Assembly (NCBI RefSeq): GCF_000365425.1
Contig: NZ_AQOV01000001.1
Span: 62,001-126,000 of the forward strand
Origin: Methylomonas sp. MK1
GTDB lineage: Bacteria; Pseudomonadota; Gammaproteobacteria; Methylococcales; Methylomonadaceae
Length of the DNA stretch: 64,000 bases
Direction: 5' to 3'
Shown here: positions 37,654-45,825 of the stretch, piece by piece
Numbering within the stretch: the stretch's first letter is position 1
Layout: every line of letters begins with the position of its first letter
The notes under the pieces: generated by a model
What the model saw: the letters and a program-made list of their open reading frames with translations, nothing else
Database searches by the model: none
Told to the model about the DNA's origin: nothing
Position numbers and translations under genes: made by a program

Positions 37654-37747
37654 GGTTTTCTCCGCTTCGCTGCGAAAACCCGCCCGGCGCTACGGCTATC
37701 GGGGACTAAAAATCTTCACTTCGCTGGCGCTCCGTTTCCAAGATTTT
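37654..37747. repeat. Two adjacent hairpins downstream of the Cys-rich gene
   Basis: GGTTTTC...GAAAACC (37654-37680) and AAAATCTT...AAGATTTT (37709-37747) are two stem-loops with gcttcgctg-like loops. The second overlaps the last codons of the gene ending at 37706. They may be terminators or an interspersed repeat. Confidence 0.45.
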
Positions 37748-38053
37748 CAGCGGAGGATATACATCAGAAAGAGGGGCATACGTTGTATACCCCTGTGCAA
37801 AACTTCGTTTGGAAAACGGATAACTCACAAAGCCGCGCGGCTTTCTCTCGCCTATGGCTTCTTGTTCGTTTTGCTCCATATGTTCAGTGCAAAGAAACGG
37901 GCACGTGTAGTCTTGCTCGAAAAACTCTTCGTTTTGGAAAGGGTAGTAATCGTAGAGATACACCTCATAATCAGCCAAGCGGGTACATCCGGCAGCAGAA
38001 CACTTCCGCCCGGATTCATAGCTAAAATGCTTGATAGGTTCGATCATTGGCAT
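37706..38053 (-). CDS. Small Cys-rich hypothetical protein
   Basis: The 115-residue product (MPMIEPIKHFSYESGRKCSA) has CSAAGC and, about 35 residues later, CPFLCTEH, a four-Cys pattern that may bind zinc. The middle is acidic and aromatic (VYLYDYYPFQNEEFFEQDY). The C terminus runs into the hairpin at 37709-37747, which may have replaced the original end. No homologous family comes to mind. Confidence 0.6.
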   Translation of the reverse strand: MPMIEPIKHFSYESGRKCSAAGCTRLADYEVYLYDYYPFQNEEFFEQDYTCPFLCTEHMEQNEQEAIGERKPRGFVSYPFSKRSFAQGYTTYAPLSDVYPPLKILETERQRSEDF

Positions 38054-38150
38054 GTGGCCAGAAAAGTGGTTATGAAGTTTCCGAATGTCATATCTAAATG
38101 TCAGTATCTTAATGAAGAGTCTAACTTCCGATTGCTGCCCGATTCCAGGT

Positions 38151-39584
38151 TCATGTTTGCGTCTCTATAAACGCTCGCAATTGCTGAAAATCCAACTTCC
38201 CATTCGCCAATCGCGGCAACTCCTCCAAAACTAAATAACGACTCGGCTGCATATAGACCGGCAATTGGCGGCTGAGTAACTTGCTAATCTCGGCGATGGA
38301 CATGTCCGGTTCTAAAACCACCGCCAAACCCGGGCGCTGCCCGGCGGTGGGATCGTCTATGCCGATCACGGCGCAAGCTTTGACGCCAGGGATGGCATTC
38401 ACAACCGCCTCGATTTCTGCCGGTTCAACGCGGTAGCCGGAGCACTTCAGCATGCGGCCCAGGCGGCCATGGAAGCGGTATTCCTTTTGTTCCAGGCTGG
38501 CGCGATCACCGGTGGCATACCAACCATCAGCGTTCATAAAAGACTGCACGCGACCGTCGCGCCAGTAGCCGGTGGCGAGTGTCGGTCCGCGTACCCAGAG
38601 CTCGCCGGTTTCGGCATCGATATGCAGTTCGCAACCGGCGGCAGGTAGACCAATCGGGATGCTTTGCTCAGCGACCAAGCTTTCTCGGGCCACAGGCCAA
38701 TAACAGCAGACATTGGTTTCGGTGGGGCCGAAGAAATTGTACAAAGCGGTCTGCGGCAAACTGGCGGCCATATCGATCAGCGCCGGGGTGGGAAACACTT
38801 CACCGGCAAAGATGAGAAAGCGCAACGCAGCCAAAGGTGTTTGCGCCAAGTTGCCTTTATAGGTCAGGAAGGCCAGCAGCGAGGGCACGGTGTACCAGCC
38901 GCTGATGGCTTGATCGCTTAGCCAGGTGCTCAAACGGGCTGGGGCCATGGTTAAACCGGCTGGCACGAAATGCAGGCTGGCGCCGGCGCCTAATACTGCA
39001 TATAGATCAAAGGTGGATAGATCGAAGAAGAACGGCGCGCTGCTGGCGATACGATCAGCAGCTGTTAATTTCAATAAGTCGGCAGCCCAAGATGCGAATG
39101 CCGAAATGGCCCGGTGGCTGAGGGCTACGCCACGCGGTTGGCCGGTGGAGCCGGAGGTGTACAAAATCGCGGCCAGTGATTCGGTGGGAATTTCCACTGG
39201 CTCTGGAACAGCTTCGCTAACGCTGGCGATGTCCAGCCACAAGTTTTCATCCAGCCAATCCGGCGCGGAATTCGAACCCAATACCGCACGAACCTGAGCA
39301 TCAGTAACGATAAAGCTCAGTCTGGGGGCTGGGTTTTTTAGGTCGAGTGGCACATAACAGGCTCCGGCTAGCAGAACGCCGAACAGCACGATGGCGGCGT
39401 CTATGCCACGATCCAGATGAATGGCGACAGGCTGGCCGGGTTGGATGCCCTTGGCTTGCAAGGCGGCGGCGATGGATTGCGCTTGTTGCAGCAATTGCCC
39501 ATAACTGACTTGCCGATCCTGCTCTTGCAGGGCTAGCGCGTCGGGTTGGTGTTGGCATTGTTTTAGAAAGGGCTCTAGCAGCAT
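38151..39584 (-). CDS. Stand-alone amino-acid-adenylation-type enzyme
   Basis: The ATG at 39584 (MLLEPFLKQCQHQPDALALQ) gives 477 residues. It is an acyl/aminoacyl-AMP ligase of the NRPS A-domain type: AILYTSGSTGQPRGVALSHRA (A3), FFDLSTFDLY (A4), NFFGPTETNVC (A5), GELWVRGPTLATGYW (A6), YATGDRA (A7), FHGRLGRMLKCSGYRVEP (A8) and ANGKLD with the catalytic Lys (A10). It activates a carboxylic or amino acid and loads a carrier protein, probably the 80-residue carrier encoded upstream. The substrate pocket cannot be read by eye. Last gene of the leftward operon; REP repeats separate it from the condensation-type gene. Confidence 0.9.
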   Translation of the reverse strand: MLLEPFLKQCQHQPDALALQEQDRQVSYGQLLQQAQSIAAALQAKGIQPGQPVAIHLDRGIDAAIVLFGVLLAGACYVPLDLKNPAPRLSFIVTDAQVRAVLGSNSAPDWLDENLWLDIASVSEAVPEPVEIPTESLAAILYTSGSTGQPRGVALSHRAISAFASWAADLLKLTAADRIASSAPFFFDLSTFDLYAVLGAGASLHFVPAGLTMAPARLSTWLSDQAISGWYTVPSLLAFLTYKGNLAQTPLAALRFLIFAGEVFPTPALIDMAASLPQTALYNFFGPTETNVCCYWPVARESLVAEQSIPIGLPAAGCELHIDAETGELWVRGPTLATGYWRDGRVQSFMNADGWYATGDRASLEQKEYRFHGRLGRMLKCSGYRVEPAEIEAVVNAIPGVKACAVIGIDDPTAGQRPGLAVVLEPDMSIAEISKLLSRQLPVYMQPSRYLVLEELPRLANGKLDFQQLRAFIETQT

Positions 39585-39620
39585 GATTTGAGGACTTCGG
39601 CAAAAATATTGTCTACTTAT

Positions 39621-39736
39621 GGTTCCCACGCTCCGGCGTGGGAACCTCGTCTGGGACGCTCCAGCGTCCCGACCCGCAGAGCGGTTCCAACTGCGTTCCC
39701 ATTTATGCCCCGCGGGTACGCCGGAGCGTGGGAACG
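39621..39736. repeat. REP-type palindromes inside the biosynthetic operon
   Basis: Palindromes with arms ggttcccacgc/gcgtgggaacc (39621-39646), gggacgctcc/gcgtccc (39653-39670) and a longer cgttccca...gtgggaacg (39694-39736) match the RAYT-associated repeats 2.7 kb away. They fill the 163-base gap between the adenylation and condensation-type genes and may attenuate or stabilise the transcript. Confidence 0.85.
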
Positions 39737-39747
39737 ATGTGCATCAC

Positions 39748-41040
39748 TCAGCTCAGGGCAGTTTCTAACAACTCCGCGTTCATTTTCGCCATTACCTTAT
39801 CCAGCCACGCTTCGTCTATCGCCGGCGATAAGTAGCTATAGGACAAAACCAGCTTGCCATCAAGCTGGCAGGCTAACAGCGCCAAACCCGGCGGTAAAGG
39901 CATCCAACACAGCAGCGACATATTGGTAACCGGAACGCCTAGAAAACCTGTCTTGGTCCAGGACAACTCGCCAATGTCGGAAAACCACAGCGAGCTCAAT
40001 TCGCCGCCGCTGTGTTGCTTACGTAAGATTTTGGCGTACTTGGCCGGTGCCAGCCATTGGCCCAGCCACATCAGCGGCAGATAAGCCAGATCCAGCTCAT
40101 CCCTAACCACTTGTTTATGTTCGCTGAGTAGATGTGCAAACAAGCCGTTTCGGTCTCGCACTTGCTGACGAGTAGCGCGGGCGAACAAGCAGCCGATATG
40201 GTTGCCAAACACCGGTGTTGGGGCATTCTGCCGACGCAAGTTAAAAGCATAAGGGATGCAATAACCGTCTTTTGCCGCCGGCGGTCCCACCAGTTCCATC
40301 GCTCGCATGAAGCAGCCCAGGTAATAGAGCGTACGCCCGGTCAGGCCGGTATGCTGTTGCGCCAACTTGGCAATGCGTTGCGATTGGTCGGCATCGAAAC
40401 TTTGTACTTTTAATTGCAGGCGTTGCGGCCCCTGTTCAACCTGAGTCGGTAGGCAACTGTCCAGGCTATTGGCTTGTGTGTTGTGGCGTTTGGCTTTGAA
40501 GAATAATTGCAGTTTTTTCCAAAAGCTCCATTGCGCCAATTTGGCTTCGATCAGCGACGGCGAATCTTTAAAGCTTTCCGGCCGCTCGGAGGACAGGAAA
40601 TCCAACAATATCTTGCAGCCACGGGCATCTAAGAGGGGATGCAGCCAGATCAGCAGCAAGGTGCCGCCGTCTGCACCGGCTATCCAGTGTACGGTCAGCG
40701 GCCGGGATTCCGGGCGATTGAAAATCTCCAACAATATGCGTTGCGATTCGTCCGCTTCATCGGCATCCGCCCGGCATTCATGAAGTTCCAGCGCTATGGG
40801 CTTGCCGGTGGCGACCCACGCAAAACGCTTGCCGCGCGGCTCGATTTTGGCGGATGCTTGCGGAAAGCGTTCTACCAGTAAATCCAGTCGATTCTGTAGG
40901 CCAGACAAATCAGGCGTTTCCGCCAGTTGCAGCGCAAATCCGCAATAACCGCCGGGCATGCCGGCATTACGAATCTCCTGGTCGAGTACGTAGGTAAAAT
41001 AATCGCCAGGATTGAACAGCTGTTCCGTGGAATTGGTCAT
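39748..41040 (-). CDS. Stand-alone condensation-domain-like acyltransferase
   Basis: The 430-residue protein has the HxxxD catalytic motif as HPLLD (H134, D138) in LLIWLHPLLDARG. The overall layout is that of an NRPS condensation domain or wax-ester-synthase-type acyltransferase: N-terminal YVLDQEIRN, then two similar halves. It probably joins a carrier-bound acyl or aminoacyl group to an acceptor amine or hydroxyl. Its start overlaps the end of the 80-residue carrier-protein gene by 4 bases (ATGA), so the pair is translationally coupled. Confidence 0.82.
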   Translation of the reverse strand: MTNSTEQLFNPGDYFTYVLDQEIRNAGMPGGYCGFALQLAETPDLSGLQNRLDLLVERFPQASAKIEPRGKRFAWVATGKPIALELHECRADADEADESQRILLEIFNRPESRPLTVHWIAGADGGTLLLIWLHPLLDARGCKILLDFLSSERPESFKDSPSLIEAKLAQWSFWKKLQLFFKAKRHNTQANSLDSCLPTQVEQGPQRLQLKVQSFDADQSQRIAKLAQQHTGLTGRTLYYLGCFMRAMELVGPPAAKDGYCIPYAFNLRRQNAPTPVFGNHIGCLFARATRQQVRDRNGLFAHLLSEHKQVVRDELDLAYLPLMWLGQWLAPAKYAKILRKQHSGGELSSLWFSDIGELSWTKTGFLGVPVTNMSLLCWMPLPPGLALLACQLDGKLVLSYSYLSPAIDEAWLDKVMAKMNAELLETALS

Positions 41041-41279
41041 CCGGCGTAACCGCTGCGGCGGATCCAGCTTTCCAGCGACTTCAGGCTGCCGACGTTATCC
41101 GGTTCGATTTCGGTGTCCGGCAAGGTAACGCCAAACTCTTTCTCGGCAAACATGATCAGCCGCATAATGCCCATGCTGTCCAGCCCCGCATCCAGCAGAT
41201 TATCGTCATCGCCGAATGAGGTTGGATCTTCATGGTAAATAAGCTCGGCAAAGATGAAATTCTTCAGTGTTTCCTTCAT
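41037..41279 (-). CDS. Acyl/peptidyl carrier protein
   Basis: The 80-residue protein has the phosphopantetheine site DAGLDSMGIMRL with Ser35. Acidic helix II and the C-terminal LKSLESWIRR fit the ACP/PCP family. It is coupled by a 4-base overlap to the condensation-type gene and likely carries the unit activated by the adenylation enzyme. GDDDNLLDAG resembles free-standing PCPs of dissociated NRPS systems more than the housekeeping AcpP. Confidence 0.93.
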   Translation of the reverse strand: MKETLKNFIFAELIYHEDPTSFGDDDNLLDAGLDSMGIMRLIMFAEKEFGVTLPDTEIEPDNVGSLKSLESWIRRSGYAG

Positions 41280-41337
41280 GGCAGTGAAATGGTGAATAAG
41301 TTAAGAAAGAAGTAGTATGCAAAGCGCATCACGCGCA

Positions 41338-41862
41338 TCAAACGGACTCCGACGAAAAGGCATTTAACGCAAAGCCCCAGCGCGGCACCTGTCGGCAATA
41401 GAGTTTATAAGACGTGCCAAATCGGCTGGAGAGGTCCGGCTCTTCGCGAAATACCACGGTAATATGAAAAAACAGGGCAATCGAGCCGGCATAAATCAGT
41501 AGGGCCGGATCGGCAAACAACACACATTCCGCCATTAGCAGCATTAGAACACCTTGAAACATCGGATTGCGGGTCCGGCGATACAGTCCGCTCACGACCA
41601 GTGTCTTCGGCGGATCGATGGGAGCCGGAGTACCCGAGCCCTCGACGGCAAAATCCCAAGCGCAACGCAGATAAATAGCCAAACCCAGGATGATAAAAAG
41701 TCCTGAGGGCAGAGCCCATGCCAGATTGGCGTGCGGCAAGTTGCGGTTCGGATCGGAAAGTAACCAATAAGGCACGTAAATCAGCACCGCACCAGGGACG
41801 AGTAACGTGAATAACAGGATCTTTAAAGCCAGGAAAGGACGCACGTATCTATCTATCGGCAT
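41338..41862 (-). CDS. Isoprenylcysteine-carboxyl-methyltransferase-like membrane protein
   Basis: From the ATG at 41862 (MPIDRYVRPFLALKILLF) the protein has 174 residues with about four to five membrane helices. The ICMT/phospholipid-methyltransferase signature is SGLYRRTRNPMFQGVLMLLM followed by the C-terminal FREEPDLSSRFGTSYKLYCRQVP, giving the SAM-site residues. The likely role is methylation of a lipid or of the pathway product at the membrane. A longer TTG start at 41919 is less likely. It is the first gene of the leftward operon. Confidence 0.8.
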   Translation of the reverse strand: MPIDRYVRPFLALKILLFTLLVPGAVLIYVPYWLLSDPNRNLPHANLAWALPSGLFIILGLAIYLRCAWDFAVEGSGTPAPIDPPKTLVVSGLYRRTRNPMFQGVLMLLMAECVLFADPALLIYAGSIALFFHITVVFREEPDLSSRFGTSYKLYCRQVPRWGFALNAFSSESV

Positions 41863-41925
41863 GGGGTGTTGAGTGGTTAAGCGTTTGGCAATTTTGGCAT
41901 TGCCTGCGCCGCAATCCAAGTGATT

Positions 41926-41954
41926 TTGAACCTCTAAGGGAATTTGTGTAGAAT
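41926..41954 (+). promoter_or_regulatory. Probable sigma-70 promoter of the rightward biosynthetic operon
   Basis: TTGAAC (41926-41931) and TAGAAT (41949-41954) are separated by exactly 17 bases, and the first ATG lies 31 bases downstream of the -10. The -10 matches consensus at 5 of 6, the -35 at 4 of 6. Confidence 0.55.
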
Positions 41955-41984
41955 CTGGCGTTTATTAATGGAATTTAAACAGCC

Positions 41985-42248
41985 ATGTCAGATGACTTGA
42001 TCAGCCAATTGAAAACCATGCTTATCGAAGGCTTGCTCCTGGAAGACATCGTCCCGGATGACCTGTCGCCGGATGATGCTTTATTTGGTGGTGGACTGGG
42101 TTTGGACTCCATCGACGCCCTGGAAATTGGCGTAATGCTGGACCGTCAATACGGTATCAAGATCACCTCCGGCGACGAACGCAACAATCAGATTTTTCTC
42201 TCTCTCCGCTCGCTCGCAGACTTCGTCGCCGCTAATCGTACCCGTTAA
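41985..42248 (+). CDS. Acyl carrier protein
   Basis: The 87-residue carrier protein has the site GGGLGLDSIDALEIGV with Ser42, where the 4'-phosphopantetheine arm would attach. It resembles the ACPs of aryl polyene and related type II systems (LLEDIVPDDLSPDDALFG). First gene of the rightward operon; the membrane-protein gene follows after 2 bases. Distinct from the carrier protein encoded on the other strand, so the locus has two carrier types. Confidence 0.93.
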   Translation: MSDDLISQLKTMLIEGLLLEDIVPDDLSPDDALFGGGLGLDSIDALEIGVMLDRQYGIKITSGDERNNQIFLSLRSLADFVAANRTR

Positions 42249-42250
42249 GT

Positions 42251-42862
42251 ATGGGTAATGTCATCAAGCCGGTCGCCATTGCCTGTTTTGTTGTTGCTTA
42301 TCCCTTCCTCAGTGCTTATCTGGCCGGTCTGGGCTTTGCCAGCTTTGAACTCATTGTATTTGCAGCATTGACACTGTGGCGCGGTTTTACCGCGTCTGGC
42401 TTAGTTGCACGCTTAACTAGTTTTTTACTGGCTGCGGTGTTACTAGCCGGCGCCTATTTCGCGACGACTTATTTTGTCTGGCTGGTGCCATCATTCGCCT
42501 ATCTGTGGCTGACATTCTTATTCGGGCATACCCTGTGGTCGCCGCCTTCTTTTATCGAACGCTTGGTGCGTTTGCAGTTTCCCGAGTTAGTGCCGGGTAT
42601 TGCCGACTATTGCCGGCAACTGACCTGGATTTGGACCGTATTTTTTGCCGCCAATATAGGCATTTGCGCTGCGCTGCCAGCTCTTGCTGGACAAACCGCC
42701 TGGGCGCTTTACACCGGCGTGGTGGTGTATGGGTTAATGGGTATTTTAGGAACCGGCGAATGGTTTTACCGGCACAAGCGCTTTCCCGATCTGGAGATTC
42801 CGCCGGCATTGGAGACTTTTAAATGCATCGCCATGAACGGCCACAAGGTATTCAAGGGGTGA
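42251..42862 (+). CDS. COG4648-type membrane protein
   Basis: The 203-residue protein has five or six membrane helices (AIACFVVAYPFLSAYLAGLG, YFVWLVPSFAYLWLTFLFG) and the family block GHTLWSPPSFIERLVRLQFP. The C-terminal GTGEWFYRHKRFPDLEIPP is also typical. This family is a regular member of aryl-polyene-type clusters between the ACPs and the ligase or LolA genes; its exact job is unknown. Stop codon TGA overlaps the GTG of the LolA-like gene. Confidence 0.85.
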   Translation: MGNVIKPVAIACFVVAYPFLSAYLAGLGFASFELIVFAALTLWRGFTASGLVARLTSFLLAAVLLAGAYFATTYFVWLVPSFAYLWLTFLFGHTLWSPPSFIERLVRLQFPELVPGIADYCRQLTWIWTVFFAANIGICAALPALAGQTAWALYTGVVVYGLMGILGTGEWFYRHKRFPDLEIPPALETFKCIAMNGHKVFKG

Positions 42863-43491
42863 CGATTAAACGCATGCTGTTTTTGCTTTTGGCCGTAGTG
42901 CCCGTGCTTGGCTGGGCTGATGACGCGGTGCTGAGCGAGTTATTGACCCGCATCCGCCAAACGAGTCAGGCGCAGTTTCATTATGACGAAACCCGGCTAC
43001 TAGAGCTTGCGGACAAACCATGGCATGGCCAAGGTTACATGCTCTCAGGCGCTGACGGCAGCCTGGTCAAACTGCAACTGCAACCGGCCAGGGTAATCAT
43101 GGCTATCGCCGAACAGCGCATGCTCTACTGGGATCCGCAGCAAAACCAGCGCCACAGCGCGGCTTTGGATTCGGCAGGGCCGGCGGGCGAGCAAATCAAG
43201 GTGTTTCGCAGCATCCTGCAAGGCCGTACCGAAGAATTGCAGCTTAACTATGCCATCGCCGCCGAAAAGCAAGGCCCGCAATGGACTTTGCGGCTTACGC
43301 CGAAACCGGAGCTGAGCGGCGATGATCTCCCTTCTATCGAAATATCCGGCGATGACAAAGACGAACAACGGCGCATTTTAATCAAGCAGTCGGACGGCGA
43401 ATCCACCGAGTATCGAATACAGAAAGCCACGGCAGCGCAGCAACAGGACTATTCTCTCCCGCGTTTGTTGCGGGAAGCCAGCGGAGAATAG
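42859..43491 (+). CDS. LolA-like outer-membrane lipoprotein carrier
   Basis: The GTG at 42859 is chosen because it overlaps the preceding stop (GTGA) and gives a signal peptide MTIKRMLFLLLAVVPVLGWA. The 210-residue product has the LolA-like beta-rich pattern (QFHYDETRLLELADKPWHGQ, RMLYWDPQQNQRHSAAL). LolA relatives in such clusters are thought to ferry a lipid across the periplasm, together with the MMPL exporter encoded directly downstream. Confidence 0.85.
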   Translation: MTIKRMLFLLLAVVPVLGWADDAVLSELLTRIRQTSQAQFHYDETRLLELADKPWHGQGYMLSGADGSLVKLQLQPARVIMAIAEQRMLYWDPQQNQRHSAALDSAGPAGEQIKVFRSILQGRTEELQLNYAIAAEKQGPQWTLRLTPKPELSGDDLPSIEISGDDKDEQRRILIKQSDGESTEYRIQKATAAQQQDYSLPRLLREASGE

Positions 43492-43494
43492 GGC

Positions 43495-45825
43495 GTGTCT
43501 TTTGTTTGGCGAAAACGCTGGTTCGTGCTGCTGTTCCCTTTATTTCTGGCAATCACGTTCTGGCACATCAAGGTCGAGACGGACCTAAACGCTTTTTTTA
43601 CCGCGACTGACGATGAGGACTCTCGGCTATTGGCCGGTTTGTTGAAATCCGGTGAATTATCGCGACGCTACCTAATCATCGTCGAAAAGTCAGAGCCCAC
43701 TAAAGCGGCAGGTGATGGGAATGCCGGCGAAAACCCAATTTCCATCGCTATATTCAGCAACAGGCTGGTTAATCAGCTTGCCAAGCTCGATGACGTAGAG
43801 CAGGTTTGGCCCGCAGACCAGCCGCCCCGCGACTGGGTGGATGCCGTCGCTTCTTATGCGCCTTATCACGCCCGACTGTTCAGCCTGAACCCTGACCAAG
43901 ACGCACCGGAATTGTTCAACCCCACCAAGTTGGAAACCAAGGCCGAAGGTTTAAAACAAGCACTGCTTTCGCCGCAAGGTGGCTTTGTGAAAACCGTTGC
44001 CAAGCAGGATCCTTTACTACTGTCTTTAAACGGCTTCAAGGCTTTGCAGGGCCAATTTCAGCAGCAAGCCAAGCTCGGCAGCGGCGGTGCTTTAATCCTG
44101 CAAAGCCGTCCGGCTGCGCTGGATTCCGAGGCGCAGACCCGCTTGCAAGCGGCGATTCGCGCCGATTTCGCTGCCTTGAACGCAGCAGCCGGTGGGGCGT
44201 TTAAGTTATCGATGGCCGGGGTACCGGTGTTCAGTGTGGCCGCGCAAAGTGAGATCAGCCAGGATGTGACGCTGGTTTCGGTGGTATCCAGCCTGGCCGT
44301 GGGTTTGGTGTTTCTGTTCCTGTTTCATTCGTTTTCGGCCTTGCATTGGGTGATGATGGTGCAGGGCGCTTCGTTTGTGCTTGGTACCTTGGCGACAGCG
44401 TTGGTGTTTCCGCAGGTACATAGTCTGACTTTAGCCTTGGGCGCCAGTTTGATCGGCATCTCCTCCGATTATCCTATTCATGTGATGGTGCATTGCGCCA
44501 AGCACCGTAATACGCCGTTATCGGCGGTTCGTTTATTGTGGCCCAGCCTGCTAATGGGCGGCTTGACCACCGTGATCGGCTACGGTGCCTTAGGTTTTAC
44601 CGGGTTTCCCGGCTTTGAGCAAATTGCCGTGTTCGCCTTGGCCAGCATCGCCGCGTCCCTGGGTTTGACCCGCTGGGTATTGCCGGCCTTGCTGACGCAT
44701 TCTGCACTACACTCCGCGCATTTGCCCGGCATTGCGGCTTGGGTGGATTTCTGCGGTAAACACCGGAAAGTCTTGCTGGGTCTGTTCGCAGCCACTTTAG
44801 TCATGGCCGGTTTGTGCTTGCCGCAACTCCGCTGGATGGACGATATGCAGAAGTTGGCTGTGGACATGGATGTATTGAAGCAGCAGGATACGGCGGTGCG
44901 TTCGCACTTTTCCAGTATCGAACCGGGCCGGTTTGTGTTGATACAAGCAGACGATTGGGAAACGGCGCTGCAACGAGCCGAAGCCGCCGAACGCCGGTTA
45001 AAGGCTTTGCAGCAAGCGGGTGTCGTTAGCGAGTATCACGGCTTATTTCCGTGGTTGGTATCCGCGCAGTTGCAAGCTGAAAACGCCAAATTCTATCAAG
45101 GCAGTATAAATCCAGCGTTTCAGCAAGCTTGGCAAGCGGGCTTAGCCAAGGCTGGCTTATCCGTGGAGAAACTTGGAACATTGCTGCCTGCGGTAGACGA
45201 ACCATTGCAGCCCGCTAAAGTTATGGATTCACCGGTTAAGCATATTCTGTCCGGGCAAATAGTGACCGGGCAAACTGGCGTGATGTTGTCGCTGTGGTTG
45301 GGCGAGCATGATCCCGATAAATTGATAGCCGGTTTGGCAGGCTTGGAAGGTACCCGCTATTTCAGCCAAAAGGATCAATTGGATCATTTGGCCGGCAAAT
45401 ATCGCGATCGCTCTTTAGTGATGTTGGGTATCGGTATTGGCGTAATGGCCTTGTTTATATGGCTACAGCAACGCGATATGCGTAAGGTGTTGCTGACTTT
45501 GCTGCCTTCCCTGGCCTCCGTACTGTTCATTTTCGCCACCTGGGCGCTGATGGGTGAGGAAGTCAGCTTCCTGCATGTGATCGGCCTATTGTTGTCCGTG
45601 TCGCTGTGCGTCGATTACGGCATCTTTTTTATCGACAACCGCGGCAAAGACGCCGATGTGACCTATCATGCCATCGCCTCATCCACTCTAACGACGATTG
45701 CGTCCTTCGGTGCGTTGGGCTTAGGCAAAACACCCACCTTGCCAATTCTGGCGCTCTCGGTAAGCTTGGGGGTTACCTTGGGTTTTCTGCTTTGCCCGCT
45801 ACTGATCCAAAAGCCAAAGAATTAA
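43495..45825 (+). CDS. MMPL/RND-superfamily exporter
   Basis: The 776-residue transporter starts at a GTG after GGAGAATA. It has a TM helix at the N terminus (about 9-25), a periplasmic domain, a six-helix bundle, a second periplasmic domain, and a second bundle. ASLIGISSDYPIHVMVH and SLCVDYGIFFIDN are the conserved mid-helix aspartate sites for proton coupling. MMPL pumps in aryl-polyene and mycolate systems export lipids to the periplasm. Its stop overlaps the ATG of the ketosynthase gene (TAATG). Confidence 0.92.
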   Translation: MSFVWRKRWFVLLFPLFLAITFWHIKVETDLNAFFTATDDEDSRLLAGLLKSGELSRRYLIIVEKSEPTKAAGDGNAGENPISIAIFSNRLVNQLAKLDDVEQVWPADQPPRDWVDAVASYAPYHARLFSLNPDQDAPELFNPTKLETKAEGLKQALLSPQGGFVKTVAKQDPLLLSLNGFKALQGQFQQQAKLGSGGALILQSRPAALDSEAQTRLQAAIRADFAALNAAAGGAFKLSMAGVPVFSVAAQSEISQDVTLVSVVSSLAVGLVFLFLFHSFSALHWVMMVQGASFVLGTLATALVFPQVHSLTLALGASLIGISSDYPIHVMVHCAKHRNTPLSAVRLLWPSLLMGGLTTVIGYGALGFTGFPGFEQIAVFALASIAASLGLTRWVLPALLTHSALHSAHLPGIAAWVDFCGKHRKVLLGLFAATLVMAGLCLPQLRWMDDMQKLAVDMDVLKQQDTAVRSHFSSIEPGRFVLIQADDWETALQRAEAAERRLKALQQAGVVSEYHGLFPWLVSAQLQAENAKFYQGSINPAFQQAWQAGLAKAGLSVEKLGTLLPAVDEPLQPAKVMDSPVKHILSGQIVTGQTGVMLSLWLGEHDPDKLIAGLAGLEGTRYFSQKDQLDHLAGKYRDRSLVMLGIGIGVMALFIWLQQRDMRKVLLTLLPSLASVLFIFATWALMGEEVSFLHVIGLLLSVSLCVDYGIFFIDNRGKDADVTYHAIASSTLTTIASFGALGLGKTPTLPILALSVSLGVTLGFLLCPLLIQKPKN

